From Maylandia zebra (lineage: Eukaryota > Chordata > Actinopteri > Cichliformes > Cichlidae), in contig NC_135168.1 in NCBI RefSeq assembly GCF_041146795.1, forward strand, positions 14,002,131 through 14,066,130: a DNA stretch of 64,000 bases. Direction: 5' to 3'. Shown piece after piece: positions 12,700 to 24,900 of the stretch; positions within the stretch are counted from its first letter, which is position 1; each line of letters begins with the position of its first letter. The translations under genes and the position numbers were made by a program. The notes below the pieces were generated by a model. The model was not told the origin of the DNA and did no database searches. It was given only the letters and a program-made list of their open reading frames with translations.

Positions 12700-13532
12700 G
12701 TAAGTTCAACGTCCTCTTTGAATCCTGGATCAGGAAGTGAATATTTGGTGTTTAAATAAGGTTTCTGTCTTTGACTCAGTCTGCTGTCACTTTTTAGAGA
12801 GAAAAGGAGATTTTAGATTAACTGGTGTTCCTGCTGCTCCAGCATTAAAGCACAGTATAGGTGACTGCGCTGATGCCTGTTTATAATTTCACCAAAGCTA
12901 ATAAACTGTTGGCTAAATTTTCTTGTTTTCAGATGTAAACAGAGGTGAGAGGAGCAGATAATAAGGATTAAATATTATGCTGAATAACTAAATTCTGCTA
13001 GTCTGTGACGTAACTCCCAGCAGCATCGCCTCATTTCTTTGACCTTGACCTAGCTAAGCTAACTCATGTTAGCTTAGCTAGCAGAGCAGCTATCTCTGCT
13101 GTCTGTCATGTGACCGAGTCAAGTGTGTGTAGTAGACTTGTTAGCATAGCTAGCAGGCTGAAAGAAGCTAGCAAACTGTGTGAACACTTTGTAAGAGGTG
13201 AGCAGTGAAGGATAAGGAGCTCCTCCAAATGCTGATAATGCACTTAACCTGAATTTACTGCTTGTTACATTATATGTGATGTTCAGTCAAAAACAATTAC
13301 TTAAATTAACATTATTATTAGTAGTAGTATTAGTATTAGTATTTGTTTATTATTCATGACATGGCTCCCTACTGTAGTGGTTTGAACAACTGATCTGTGG
13401 TTATTGTGTCCCTGCAAATTCAACAATGCGCCTCAATGCAAAGCATCAAACAAATATTTTTATTATCAAGTCCTACTGGATGAATCACTGTAGCTCTGAC
13501 AGTGAAGCACACTCATTTTTATTGGTAGTCAC
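12700..13532 (+). other. Intron sequence of the NLR gene
   Basis: No exon found. Around 13050-13090 there is a short inverted repeat built from GCTAGCTAAGCTAAC and its complement. Confidence 0.5.
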
Positions 13533-13540
13533 CTTGTAAG

Positions 13541-14836
13541 CAATGTTCCCTCTAAGCTGCGCACTGTTGGCACGGTCTCTGCACAGAGAAAATCTGTATT
13601 GAGCACACAAAAAGAATTCTAACCTGAATTGAAATTAAAGTAAATATGTGCCGGTGTTTTAGCAAAGCGGCTGATGTGGAGTGAAGCCACGTTAATGACA
13701 ACGTGTACAACCATTGGAGATGTGAGCAGGACAGACGGAACAACTGACAGGAAAAGTGTGGACTTTATACCAGTTTTTAAATTGTGTTGATCGACCACGT
13801 AAAACCAGAGTTATGATAAAATATCTGCAATGTTTGGTTTTCTTCCTGAATACTGTCGTTGTTTATATTTACTGCAGGAAGAAACGGTAAAAACTGCGTT
13901 TTATAAGGAAAACGCTCGAAAGCCTGTGAGCAAAAACAATACCAACCCCCAGCCTTTCCTATTGGTCGAAAAATGTACCATGTCGACCAATCAAAACATG
14001 GCATTTAGTTGTTAAGAAACGGAGTGACGGCGGTGTTTTGAGATGTGAGAGATTTGAGACGTTTAGAGCAAATCTTGTGTGGTTAGTGTGTAGTTAGTGT
14101 GTAGTGTAGTCAATAGTGTTGTTGTGTGTGTCAGAACAATGAGGCGACTGCTGAGTGTTACAGGTGTTACAGCAGTGACACATCTGCTGCTGTCAGGCCT
14201 GCAGGTATCAGGCTGCTGTTCTCCTTCATCTCATAGTGGACAGAAATTATTTTTTGGAGCGGCACAAATAATTTGTGTGGCATCAGATTTGATGCAGAAC
14301 AGCTGATTGTTCTGTAAATAGTTTGAAATGTTTATTTTTAAAAAAACACCTTGGCTGTAGTTTTTTGCAGTAAACAGCTGCAAAAAACTCTGTTTGCAAA
14401 ACTCAGTTACTTTTTTGAAGAAGTAACTATATAATTAACTGCCCAACATTGGTCATTATTTACTGTATGTTGCAGACAGAGTTACAGACTCTCTCCCAGA
14501 CCACAGACTCATAATACAAGTCAGAGCTTTATTTAAAGAAAGTTGTGTTTTCAAAATTGAAGTTCAAGTTATTTTTCCTTCCAATAGTGTTAACATGCTA
14601 CAGGTCATGAACAAGATTTTCTTTTTTAACTTTCATTGTAAGTGGGCTAAAGCAGTTAATTAAAAGTAGTTTAACAGAAATGTAAACGCTGTAAATTGAT
14701 TATTTTAATAAACATGTAACTTGGATGGATTCGACGCTGGCGTGACCACAGTGCACACGTCTAATGTCGCTCACAGTGGATCGCTCAGGGAGGTTGTGTG
14801 TTCGCTCAGACAAGTGAAACATTAGAGGGAACATTG
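13541..14836. mobile_element. hAT-type element with CAATGTTCCCTCTAA TIRs
   Basis: The left end CAATGTTCCCTCTAA is the exact inverse of the right end TTAGAGGGAACATTG, and both sides carry the 8-bp target duplication CTTGTAAG (13533-13540, 14837-14844). The 1296-bp interior has no transposase frame, so it is non-autonomous. A truncated relative with the same left end lies at 28293-28410. Confidence 0.93.
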
Positions 14837-15141
14837 CTTGTAAGTGCAAGCTTTAAACTCTCATGGATGAGTAAAACTCATTAGAAACACTGGCGAGCAG
14901 TGAGTGAATAACAGGTCTGACAGCAGCAGCAGGGACGGTGCTGTCATAGTTTAACGTGGAGTCTGTCTGCACTCAAACAGTGAAGAGCAAAGAAAAGAAC
15001 TTTAATGGTTCTGGGTCCCTTTGACCAAGCACTTTGCATTTTTTGTATTATGGTTTATGGTTCTGGTTCATTTACAGTCTTATTTATGCTTCTTTGAGTT
15101 TCTTATACTTCCTGTTTAGTTCCTTGATCATTAGATTCCCT

Positions 15142-15202
15142 CTGTGTCTCTGTGTGTCTCTGTGTGTGTTTGTGTGTGTTTGTGTGTGTTTGTGTTTGTG
15201 TG
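15142..15202. repeat. TG-rich microsatellite
   Basis: Imperfect TGTGTG/TGTCTC simple repeat. It creates open frames on both strands that should not be taken for genes. Confidence 0.85.
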
Positions 15203-15384
15203 AGGCCTGGTGCTCCATTCTATATTTCCTCAGCCTGTCATGTCTCTCTTGTCTCCTCTTTCCCTCGCTCACTCTCGTCTGCCTTTCCTCCACTCCTCTG
15301 TCAAGCTCACGTGTCAGTGTTGTGTTCCTTTGCTGTTTTATTGTGAAAGTCTTGCATTCTTTCTTCAGTGTGTTTCATTTTTCC

Positions 15385-15482
15385 TGTGAAGGTTCTCAGT
15401 CATCCAGGTCATCATAGTTTAAGGAGCTTGGAAAGAAAAGCATCTGGACTTCTGTAAGTTGCTTGAAGATGTTTCGCCGTTA
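15385..15482 (-). mobile_element. Penelope-like terminal repeat relic
   Basis: Contains TTCTCAGTCATCCAGGTCAT, AAAGCATCTGGACTTCT and CTTGAAGATGTTTCGCC in the same order as the Penelope fragment at 63432-63530. Only the terminal repeat part is present. Confidence 0.6.
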
Positions 15483-15779
15483 TATTCGGATCCTACCCTG
15501 TCTGCATTACGCAGCCAGTTCAAGACCAACATTTTTCTAGTTTCCCAAACAGTGAATCAGTGTGTGTCAGTGAATGCATCGTGTGTGCTTCAGGCTCCAT
15601 CTAGTGGACTGATAGCAGAGCAGCTGATGGCAGCTTCCTCTGCCTCACACTGCTGTCTGACTGCATCCAGCTGACACTGAGATGAAGCAGGAAAGAAGCA
15701 GCTGATATTTGGACAGCACACATGATGAAAGGAGGATTTCAGCTGATGTGCACATGAATGATTTGTGTTTCCTCTGCAG

Positions 15780-15900
15780 GTAGAAAGTGTGTGTGAGCTG
15801 AATTGAGCAGCATGGATCAGTGTGAGGACAGAGAGGAGGGAGTCCCTCCCTCTAAAAGCACTCTGTGTGGGGAACATGAGAGTCAGACCAAAGCTCAGAG
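15780..15900 (+). CDS. NLR exon 2 with start codon (CDS from 15812)
   Basis: Acceptor CCTCTGCAG before 15780, 32 nt of 5' UTR, ATG at 15812, 29 codons plus 2 nt, then donor GTGAG. The protein starts [13 protein letters not shown], the conserved opening of fish NLRC3-like proteins, which decides the start. Confidence 0.92.
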
Positions 15901-18900
15901 GTGAGATGACCATCTCTAACTGTCCATGACTCTTCTCCATGTCACAGCTCAGCACTCACATCACTGCTGCATCATTATTCACAGGAACCAGCCTGGACCT
16001 CCACCCAGCTCTGTGTCCCGTGAAAGTAACTCAGTCAAAGATGTCATTAAGAGATTTGAGCAAAGACAGTCAGCTGAGAAAAGGTAAGCTAACACCAATA
16101 ATATCAGCTGATATGTGATGAGAATTTTACTGAAGATTTATAACTTTTTCAGGATCCATCAGAGACTCAAACCTGGACCTCGACCCAGCTCTGTGTCCTT
16201 ACAGAGTGACCGGTCTAAAGGTCATCCCATTGATTTTAAAGTCCAGCCTGTGTCTGCTGCAGAGAGGTGAGCTGTTAGTAACAAGAACTCTCTGATTTAA
16301 ATGATTTGATGTTTCCTGGTTTCTAAAATGCATCTCTGTAGGAGAGCAGTGTCTCAAAGGACACACAGGCTCAGCTGTAACTGTCATTTCATCTGGTTTA
16401 AGACACATTTGGACCCTCACAGTCACGTCTCCATCCCGCTTTTATTAATTAACTTCCTGTTGCTTACAGATGACAGGAACACAAAGTGTTTGTGCCACGT
16501 GATGCTACAGGAATTGTTTAAATGTCCATGATGGTTTTTCACAGGAACCAGCCTGGACCTCCACCCAGCTCTGTGTCCTTACAGAGTGACTGGTCTAAAG
16601 ATCTTCCCATTCATTTTAAAGTCCAGCCTGTGTCTGCTGCAGAGAGGTGAGCTGTTAGTAACATGAACTCTTTGATTAAACTGCTTGATGTTGTTGGATA
16701 TAAACTACAAACACGTCGTTCCCTCAGTCCCATTTAAACTGTCTTTTAAAACAAGCCTTTGGTTTCTAAACAACTGAAAACCCACTTCAGCAAACAGGAA
16801 GTGATCAGAGCGTCCGTCCACTTCCTGTCAGGCCCTGCAAACATTTCATATTGAAGAAAAGTAGTTGACATCTCACATTTTTACTCCGCCACATTCAACC
16901 ATTTTGACATTTTACAGCATGAAACTCTTGTCACATGACTCCTGTTATGTTATAGAGTCATGTGACCACCAGGGAGGGATTTGTATGGATGAAACACATT
17001 CAAATCAATCTGATTCATCAATGGAAACATTTTTGGTGTAAATGCAGCAACACTGAAAACGCTGAAGATAAAAACACAACAGATGAAATATGAACAAATC
17101 GAGGCTTTGAATACACGTGTGTGTGTTTGAGACACAGAGATAAATGGATTGTGTGTCTGTCCTATTGCTGCGTGAGGGTTTTATTGTAGATTTTGTGCGT
17201 GTACACTTTTGACCACGAAGGTGTTGAAAGGGCGTAAAACAGTTGGAGGCACCAGAGTGAACACTAGTGCTGTCAGTAGATTAAAAATGACTAATTAATG
17301 ACACAATCTTCTGTCATTAATCCTGATTAATCACAATTACTTGATCAATAGCTGCAGTTACATTTTTCAACTTTATATTTAAGCCTGTAACAGACGTTTA
17401 CACCATATAATGAAGTCAATGCAGAATAAACACAAAGAATGTTAAACGCTTCAATTCAAAGAGACTTTGAATAGTTTTCAGTCTTTAACTCAGCTTCTCT
17501 GCTGTAAATACAACTTTGTAACAAACATATATACTAAAAGCTAAGTGTGCACTAATATATAATAATATATAATCTATGTTACTGCTGTTAATGAAAATGT
17601 TTAATCAGACTCATCACAGGGTTACTGTGGATTCATTTGGATTAATCACCATTAAACATCATTTTTAATGTAAACGAATCAAAGTTCATTTCATGAGCAA
17701 ACAGACTCGAGAGAAAAGGGCAAATTTACACACTTAACATGTTTATTGAACATGTAAACATTGATTAACCTCCTGAATGAGCCGACCCCCCCAGGGACAG
17801 TCCTGCATGCTAATGATGGGCTCTGCTCTGTACCTGCAGGATTCTGTCAGCCACAAACTCCTCAGCTGATCCTGAATCTGAGCCCATCTGTCAAACAATC
17901 ATTTTCTTCACAGGTCTGTGGAGGTGGCACTGATCCTGCAGCAGTCTAACACTCTCTGTCACTCTTCTTCAAGTCTTTGACACGAGGAACCAAAACTATG
18001 TCATTAACAACACTAACAGGTCTGCAGTTTGTCCACTTGGCAGTTGTGTCATCAGTGCTTTGCATTGTTGTGATATTTTAAGCTGGAAGTGCTTCGGTGA
18101 AAAGAAAATTCCTTCTGTCACGATGTGCAGAATCCTTCATGTTGGTCGGCTGGTCCGTCTTGTTATTTTTTTAATACTCAAACTTTCCATCGGGAGGTCA
18201 GTGTGTGTTTGTCATCTTCCATATTGAGCTGATTGGTTCAGCTGCCGTCACTAACAGATGTGCTGCACATCTGCACATGTGTTGAAGTGCGTTGATAGAA
18301 ACATTTCAGGGATTTTGAGTCGTTCTGCTCTCCAGATGTGTCGTGTTAAAGGTTTTTATCATGTTAATCATGATAACAGATGAACCCCTAACCCTAACCC
18401 TACATGTTAATTTTGACAGCACTGCTAAATCCTTTTTAATGTTCTTCTGTCAGATCATTGATTAGACTCGACTCCAAACACGAAACTCAGAAAACTCAAA
18501 TGAAAACTCAAATCAAAGCAATGAGAAAAGGACTTCTTGTGTTAGAATGAAAACATATGGAAGTGGTCAGGTTTCAAACACTCGATGAATCTACTGCACA
18601 GTTACATTCAGGGACCTTTGGCCTCCTGAGAGCATTAGTTGATGGTTCATCACAGTTTTCTCAAAGTTTCCTCTGAGCTTCTGCAGCATCATCACTTCCA
18701 TCACTGATGAAAGAAAGTTCATAGAAAACAGAAAATATATCTTCAGAATCTGAGAGTCTAAAACTTGACGGACTTGATTCAGATGAAGTTATTTGAGCAG
18801 AAACTCCTGGATCTTTATCCTGTGTTGATCTAATCCTTCATGGTTCCTCCACAGAGTGGAGCAGCAGAGCTCAGAGGGTCCCAGTGGTCAGTCTGCCCAG

Positions 18901-21900
18901 CAGCATCAAACACAGCTGGACTCCATATTTATGGTCTGTACATGTACAACAACTACTTTATTATTAATAATAATGCATTTATTTATAGGTCCCTTTCAGA
19001 ACACCGAGGACTCTGTGGACTAAATGACCAAAAGAAACAAACTTTGAAATCAGACGGTGCAAATGTGATCACAGGGAAACGTTTTAAACATCGAGGCTTT
19101 AAACAGAAACCAAAGTGAAACAGTTTGTAGTCGAGATCAGTGGGAATGAAGCTGAATAACTGTTTCTTCAATAACTTTGAGCTCTTAAAAAAGAAAAACT
19201 AGCTGAAAGTCTGGCTGCTCTTATGAAAAGTACAGAGAAATTATGGGTCGCTCAACACTTGTGCACAATATAGGAGTTTAAATAAATCTGAAGAATAACT
19301 CAAAATCCTACAATCATACTGAGAAAATCATCTACAGCTAACTATCCAAGTGGATTTGTTTAAGACAGCTCCATCTGCTGGTGGCCCTCTGCAGGTGCAT
19401 GAAAGGGGCGTGTTTATAGTGAAAGTAGTAGAGAAAGTAAACCCCACGGGAAGGAGGAGGACTCTCAGCGGCTTCCAGCTCATATTCAGACATTTGACTT
19501 CTCACTGAAAGCAGCAAGTTTGAGTGTCTGTACCTTAGTTAGAAGAGATAACATGTCAGTAGTAATTAGAGTTGATTGAGCAATGCTGTCCTTGTAATGT
19601 AGTTTATGATTTTTATGGACAAGTCCAGTTTTTCTGTAGAGCCTCTCAAGTTGGTGACAGCAGCAGTGGAAGTTCACGTGTAAACCAGAGCAGCAAATCA
19701 GGTCCAAATGTGTTGTTCACAGTGAGTGGGATCATCATTGGCTGCTATGTTAACCTCCTGCAGCAGGATGTCTTTGGTCAGAGAATGGATAGATCACTAA
19801 GTCATTGTTGAGTTTAAGGAGACAGTAGACAGTTGGAGGAGGTTCAGCCAGTTGACACACAGTAGATAAAATAACTGAAGGCAGGAGCAGACACCTGTAT
19901 GACTTTCCACCTCTCACATAGATTATTTCCCTGGGCAGCGCCACAGGGCTGGTAGATGTAGACAAAGCTGGAGGAGAGGATTGATTCATCTGAGAAAAGT
20001 CACAGAGTTGTGTCTTGATGCTCAATCATCCAGGTACGTAAATCCCAAAAAGCTTGATTCTGTTCATCTGGATGTTTTCAGTGGGAGAAACGTTTCATCA
20101 TCATCAGGTGACTTCTTCAGTCTCAGCTGACTGCAGGTTTCAATCTCATAAACAGGACATTTGTATGACTGAAACCAGCCCACTGAAGGAACAATGGGCT
20201 GGGAGGTCAGTTCATTGATCATTGGTACGCATATTGTCAGGACCATTGATCAATGGTTGTTGATCAATGGTCATGAGTCCAGTTCACAGAGAGCTGGGGA
20301 ATGGCTGCAATCACAGCATGTAAGATGGTGACAGTTGTACCCTTAGGCCCCTCCTCCATTCAGAGATGGTCTTTCCTTTTCACATAAATGGCCTCCTTGA
20401 CTCCGCCCTCAAACCAGCGTTCACATTTACTCAGGACCTTCTTGATGTGAAGTTCTTCTGCTTCGCTGGCTGCTGTGTCTGTGGGGATTGTGTTTGTTCT
20501 GTGTTGTTGTGTCCTGATGACGCCCAGTTTGTGCCCCAGTGGATGATGAGAGTCAAACCTTAAATACTGATCTGTATGTGTAAACAGAGTGAACCTTTAA
20601 GACCAGTTGTCTGTACGATCAACTCAGTCACCTGAAACATCTCCAAGTTTCTGGCTTTGATCATCAACCTGTTGGTAGTTCAGCTCTGAACACCAGTGAA
20701 ATGTTTCTCCCACTGAAATCGCTGCATTCATATGAACAGCATCAACGCTTTGGGATCATGGAGTTGTGGACAAAGTCTCAGTTAATCAGATAAAGTCAAA
20801 CCTATAATTGGTAAAGAGGTCGTGGATGATATGCCCCTTGATCGTAAAGAAGTGGATGTTGTGTGGACTAAAGTTCAGAGTGGTGGGTCATTCATAAAGT
20901 ATTCTGTTCCAGCTGCTGGAGGACAACATCATCACTTTTGTGAAGAACGAGCTGAAGAAGATCCAGAAGGCTCTGAATCCAAATAAGCCCCAGTGCTTGG
21001 AGTTTCAGAGGGAGGATGATGAGCAGAGGAGAAACAGCAGAGAGGCGTTTGTGAAGATCACAGTGGACTTCCTGAGGAGAATGAAGCAGGAGGAGCTGGC
21101 TGACCGTCTGCAGAGACGTAAGAGGATTTATCTAAAGATTTAAGCTGCTGGATAAATGAGAGACTTGTGACTAGAGATGGACCGATCCGATATTACGTAT
21201 CGGTATCGGTCCGATACTGACCTAAATTACTGGATCGGATATCGGAGAAAAATAAAAAATGTAATCCGATCCATTAAATATCACGAAAGCACCTCACAAA
21301 ACTTGCAACACGCCGTAACTCGCCTCAGAACGTTAGCACGTCGGAGCAGTATGCATCACGTGATAGAGCGGCTGTGGCATGCGGGACCTGTCGGTGGTCT
21401 GGATAGCATGTGGAGCTTCGCTAGCAACCCGGCATTTCATCTCCGACAAAGTTATCCCGAGAGAAGTAAAGCAAGTGTGTAAGTCCATCTCTGAATGTTT
21501 GTAAAGCATTCCTGCATTAAGCTTAACAAACGATATATGGAGCGACTGCCTCTTCTTGCTGCTACTTCAATCATGAAACTGCTTAACGATCAGCTGATCG
21601 GCTTTTCTGTCGCGAGTCCGTCTCTCTGGTTTGTTTTTGGCCCACTTTGCACCAGAAAGAGGAAACCAGCGGCTGAACAACAGCAGCATGTTTAAGCTTG
21701 ATCAGCTGTTGTTAGAATTTATTTATTATTACTTTCTACTCGAGGATCTTTTTCTACGTAGCTGACGCTGGTAACTGTGCAGGGGCGGATCTAGCAAAGT
21801 TTAGCCAGGGGGGCTGATAGGGCATTAACAGGGAAAAGGGGGCACAAAGACATACTTTTCTTTCTTATTCTCATTTAAAATGTCTAGCTTTTAATAAATA

Positions 21901-24900
21901 ATTATCTGACACCCAAAGTTTTAATTTGATGCAAAATAAATAGAAGTCCATTACTGTATATAGTAACTATTAAGTCTAATATATATACCCTAGTAAGCTA
22001 TAGTACTTTTTCCTTTGGGAAGGTACCATCTGTGCAGTCTGCAATTTTGTTGAAGAAAGATGTTGAATCTATTTAATATTTCTTGAAAAATAATTGATTT
22101 CTGTGCATTTTTTTTTCACACTGCATCAAATTAAGGTTGGTTACGTCGATTAAGCATCATGAGGTGGAGCGTGAGGGGTGGTTCCCTATTTTTTATTTAT
22201 TTATTTTTGTTGTTGCTGGGAGTTGGAACCCTATTAGTTAGGCTGCTTAATATTTATGCTAAGTACTCTTTAAAATACCAGAATAGGGAGGATGGTGTAG
22301 GTCTAAGTTTATTAGATTGATCAGTATTGCTGAACTATGAAATATTTTTTTTTGCATACAGGTATAACAGAATAGCTTTAGTGTAGTTGTTGTTTTAAAC
22401 TTGAGTATGAACTTATACAAAATGCAGCAAGATATTTAAAAAAACAGTTTTGTTGATTAAAAAACACTATATCGGATTCATATCGGTATCGGCAGATATC
22501 CAAATTTATGATATCGGTATCGGTATCGGACATAAAAAAGTGGTATCGTGCCATCTCTACTTGTGACACCAGTGTGTTCAGTCATTTCTCAGTGGGTCAG
22601 AAATTGTCATCAGCATTTTGTAAAATATGATTGTTAAAGTTGTATTTTTATTATTATTATTCAGAACTTCCAGCTGCTGTTTGTCATCGTAACCTTAAGT
22701 CTAAGCTGAAGAAGAAGTTCCAGTGTGTGTTTGAGGGCATCGCTAAAGCAGGAAACCCAACCCTCCTGAATCAGATCTACACAGAGCTCTACATCACAGA
22801 GGGAGGGACTGCAGAGGTCAATGATGAACATGAGGTCAGACAGATTGAAACAGCATCCAGGAAACCAGACAGACCAGAAACAACCATCAGACAAGAAGAC
22901 ATCTTTAAAGCCTCACCTGGAAGAGATGAACCAATCAGAACAGTGCTGACAAAGGGAGTGGCTGGCATTGGGAAAACAGTCTTAACACAGAAATACAGCC
23001 TGGACTGGGCTGAAGACAAAGCCAACCAGGACATCCAGTTCATATTTCCATTCACTTTCAGAGAGCTGAATGTGCTGAAAGAGGAAAAGTTCAGCTTGGT
23101 GGGACTTGTTCATCACTTCTTTACTGAAACCAAAGAAGCAGGAATCTGCAGCTTTGAAGACTTCCAGGTTGTGTTCATCTTTGATGGTCTGGATGAGTGT
23201 CGACTTCCTCTGGACTTCCACAAAACTACAATCCTAACTGACCCTAGAAAGTCCACCTCAGTGGATGTGCTGCTGATAAACCTCATCAGGGGGAAACTGC
23301 TTCCCTCTGCTCGCCTCTGGATAACCACACGACCTGCAGCAGCCAATCAGATCCCTCCTGACTGTGTTGGCATGGTGACAGAGGTCAGAGGGTTCACTGA
23401 CCCACAGAAGGAGGAGTACTTCAGGAAGAGATTCAGAGATGAGGAGCAGGCCAGCAGCATCATCTCCCACATCAAGACATCACGAAGCCTCCACATCATG
23501 TGTCACATCCCAGTCTTCTGCTGGATCACTGCTACAGTTCTGGAGGATGTGCTGGAAACCAGAGAGGGAGGACAGCTGCCCAAGACCCTGACTGAGATGT
23601 ACATCCACTTCCTGGTGGTTCAGGCCAAAGTGAAGAAGGTCAAGTATGATGGAGGAGCTGAGACAGATCCACACTGGAGTCCAGAGAGCAGGAAGATGAT
23701 GGAGTCTCTGGGAAAACTGGCTTTTGATCAGCTGCAGAAAGGAAACCTGATCTTCTATGAATCAGACCTGACAGAGTGTGGCATCGATATCAGAGCAGCC
23801 TCAGTGTACTCAGGAGTGTTCACACAGATCTTTAAAGAGGAGAGAGGACTGTACCAGGACAAGGTGTTCTGCTTCATCCATCTGAGTGTTCAGGAGTTTC
23901 TGGCTGCTCTTCATGTCCATCTGACCTTCATCAACTCTGGACTCAATCTGCTGGAACAACAACAAACAACCTCCAAGAAATCTAAATTATTTAACAAACC
24001 AAACCTACAATCTCTCCACCAGTGTGCTGTGAACAAGGCCTTGCAGAGTCCAAATGGACACCTGGACTTGTTCCTCCGCTTCCTCCTGGGTCTTTCACTG
24101 CAGACCAATCAGACTCTCCTACGAGGTCTGCTGACACAGACAGGAAGTAGCTCACAGACCAATAAGAAAACAGTCCAGTACATCAAGAAGAAGCTCAGTG
24201 AGAATCTGTCTGCAGAGAAAAGCATCAATCTGTTCCACTGTCTGAATGAACTGAATGATCGTTCTCTAGTGGAGGAGATCCAACAGTCCCTGAGATCAGG
24301 AAGTCTCTCCACAGATAAACTGTCTCCTGCTCAGTGGTCAGCTCTGGTCTTCATCTTACTGTCATCAGAAGAAGATCTGGATGTGCTTGACCTGAAGAAA
24401 TACTCTGCTTCAGAGGAGGCTCTTCTGAGGCTGCTGCCAGTGGTCAAAGCCTCCAACAAAGCTCTGTGAGTACATTTGTACTCATGTCTTTACTTTTAAC
24501 ATCCAACTGTGTCAGTAATTTATTTCACCAGGTTTTCTGTCTTTGTATGAATTTGTAAAGTTTTGGGATTTCTCCAATACAACTGTGACCTCTTTGATGC
24601 CTCCAGAACTCGAGACGCTGGATTCACCATAAACTCTGATCATCACTGCTGCTGTTATGTTATCAGTCTTTGTTTAAACACTTAGGCTGCATGTGCCTGA
24701 TGTTGTGATACTTTATATTCACATGCATGCTCCTAGATACATTTCTACTGCAGGTCTATTTTAGTCACAAATGTTGGTGAAACACTTGCTTTTACATGCA
24801 TGGTGGGTCCTGCATTAAAGAAAGCATTTGAATTACTCAGTGAATCCTGGCAGCCAGAGAAACATCCTTAGTTCCACTTTAAACTAAACTCTGCTTCGGT

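Noticed and set aside
18385-18403. CCCTAACCCTAACCCTA telomere-like repeats
   Set aside because: Only about three units inside a transposon-like segment; too short to call an interstitial telomere.
21172-21695. 101- and 66-codon frames in the hAT twins as transposase
   Set aside because: They read through the terminal repeat and lack any hAT catalytic or dimerisation motif.
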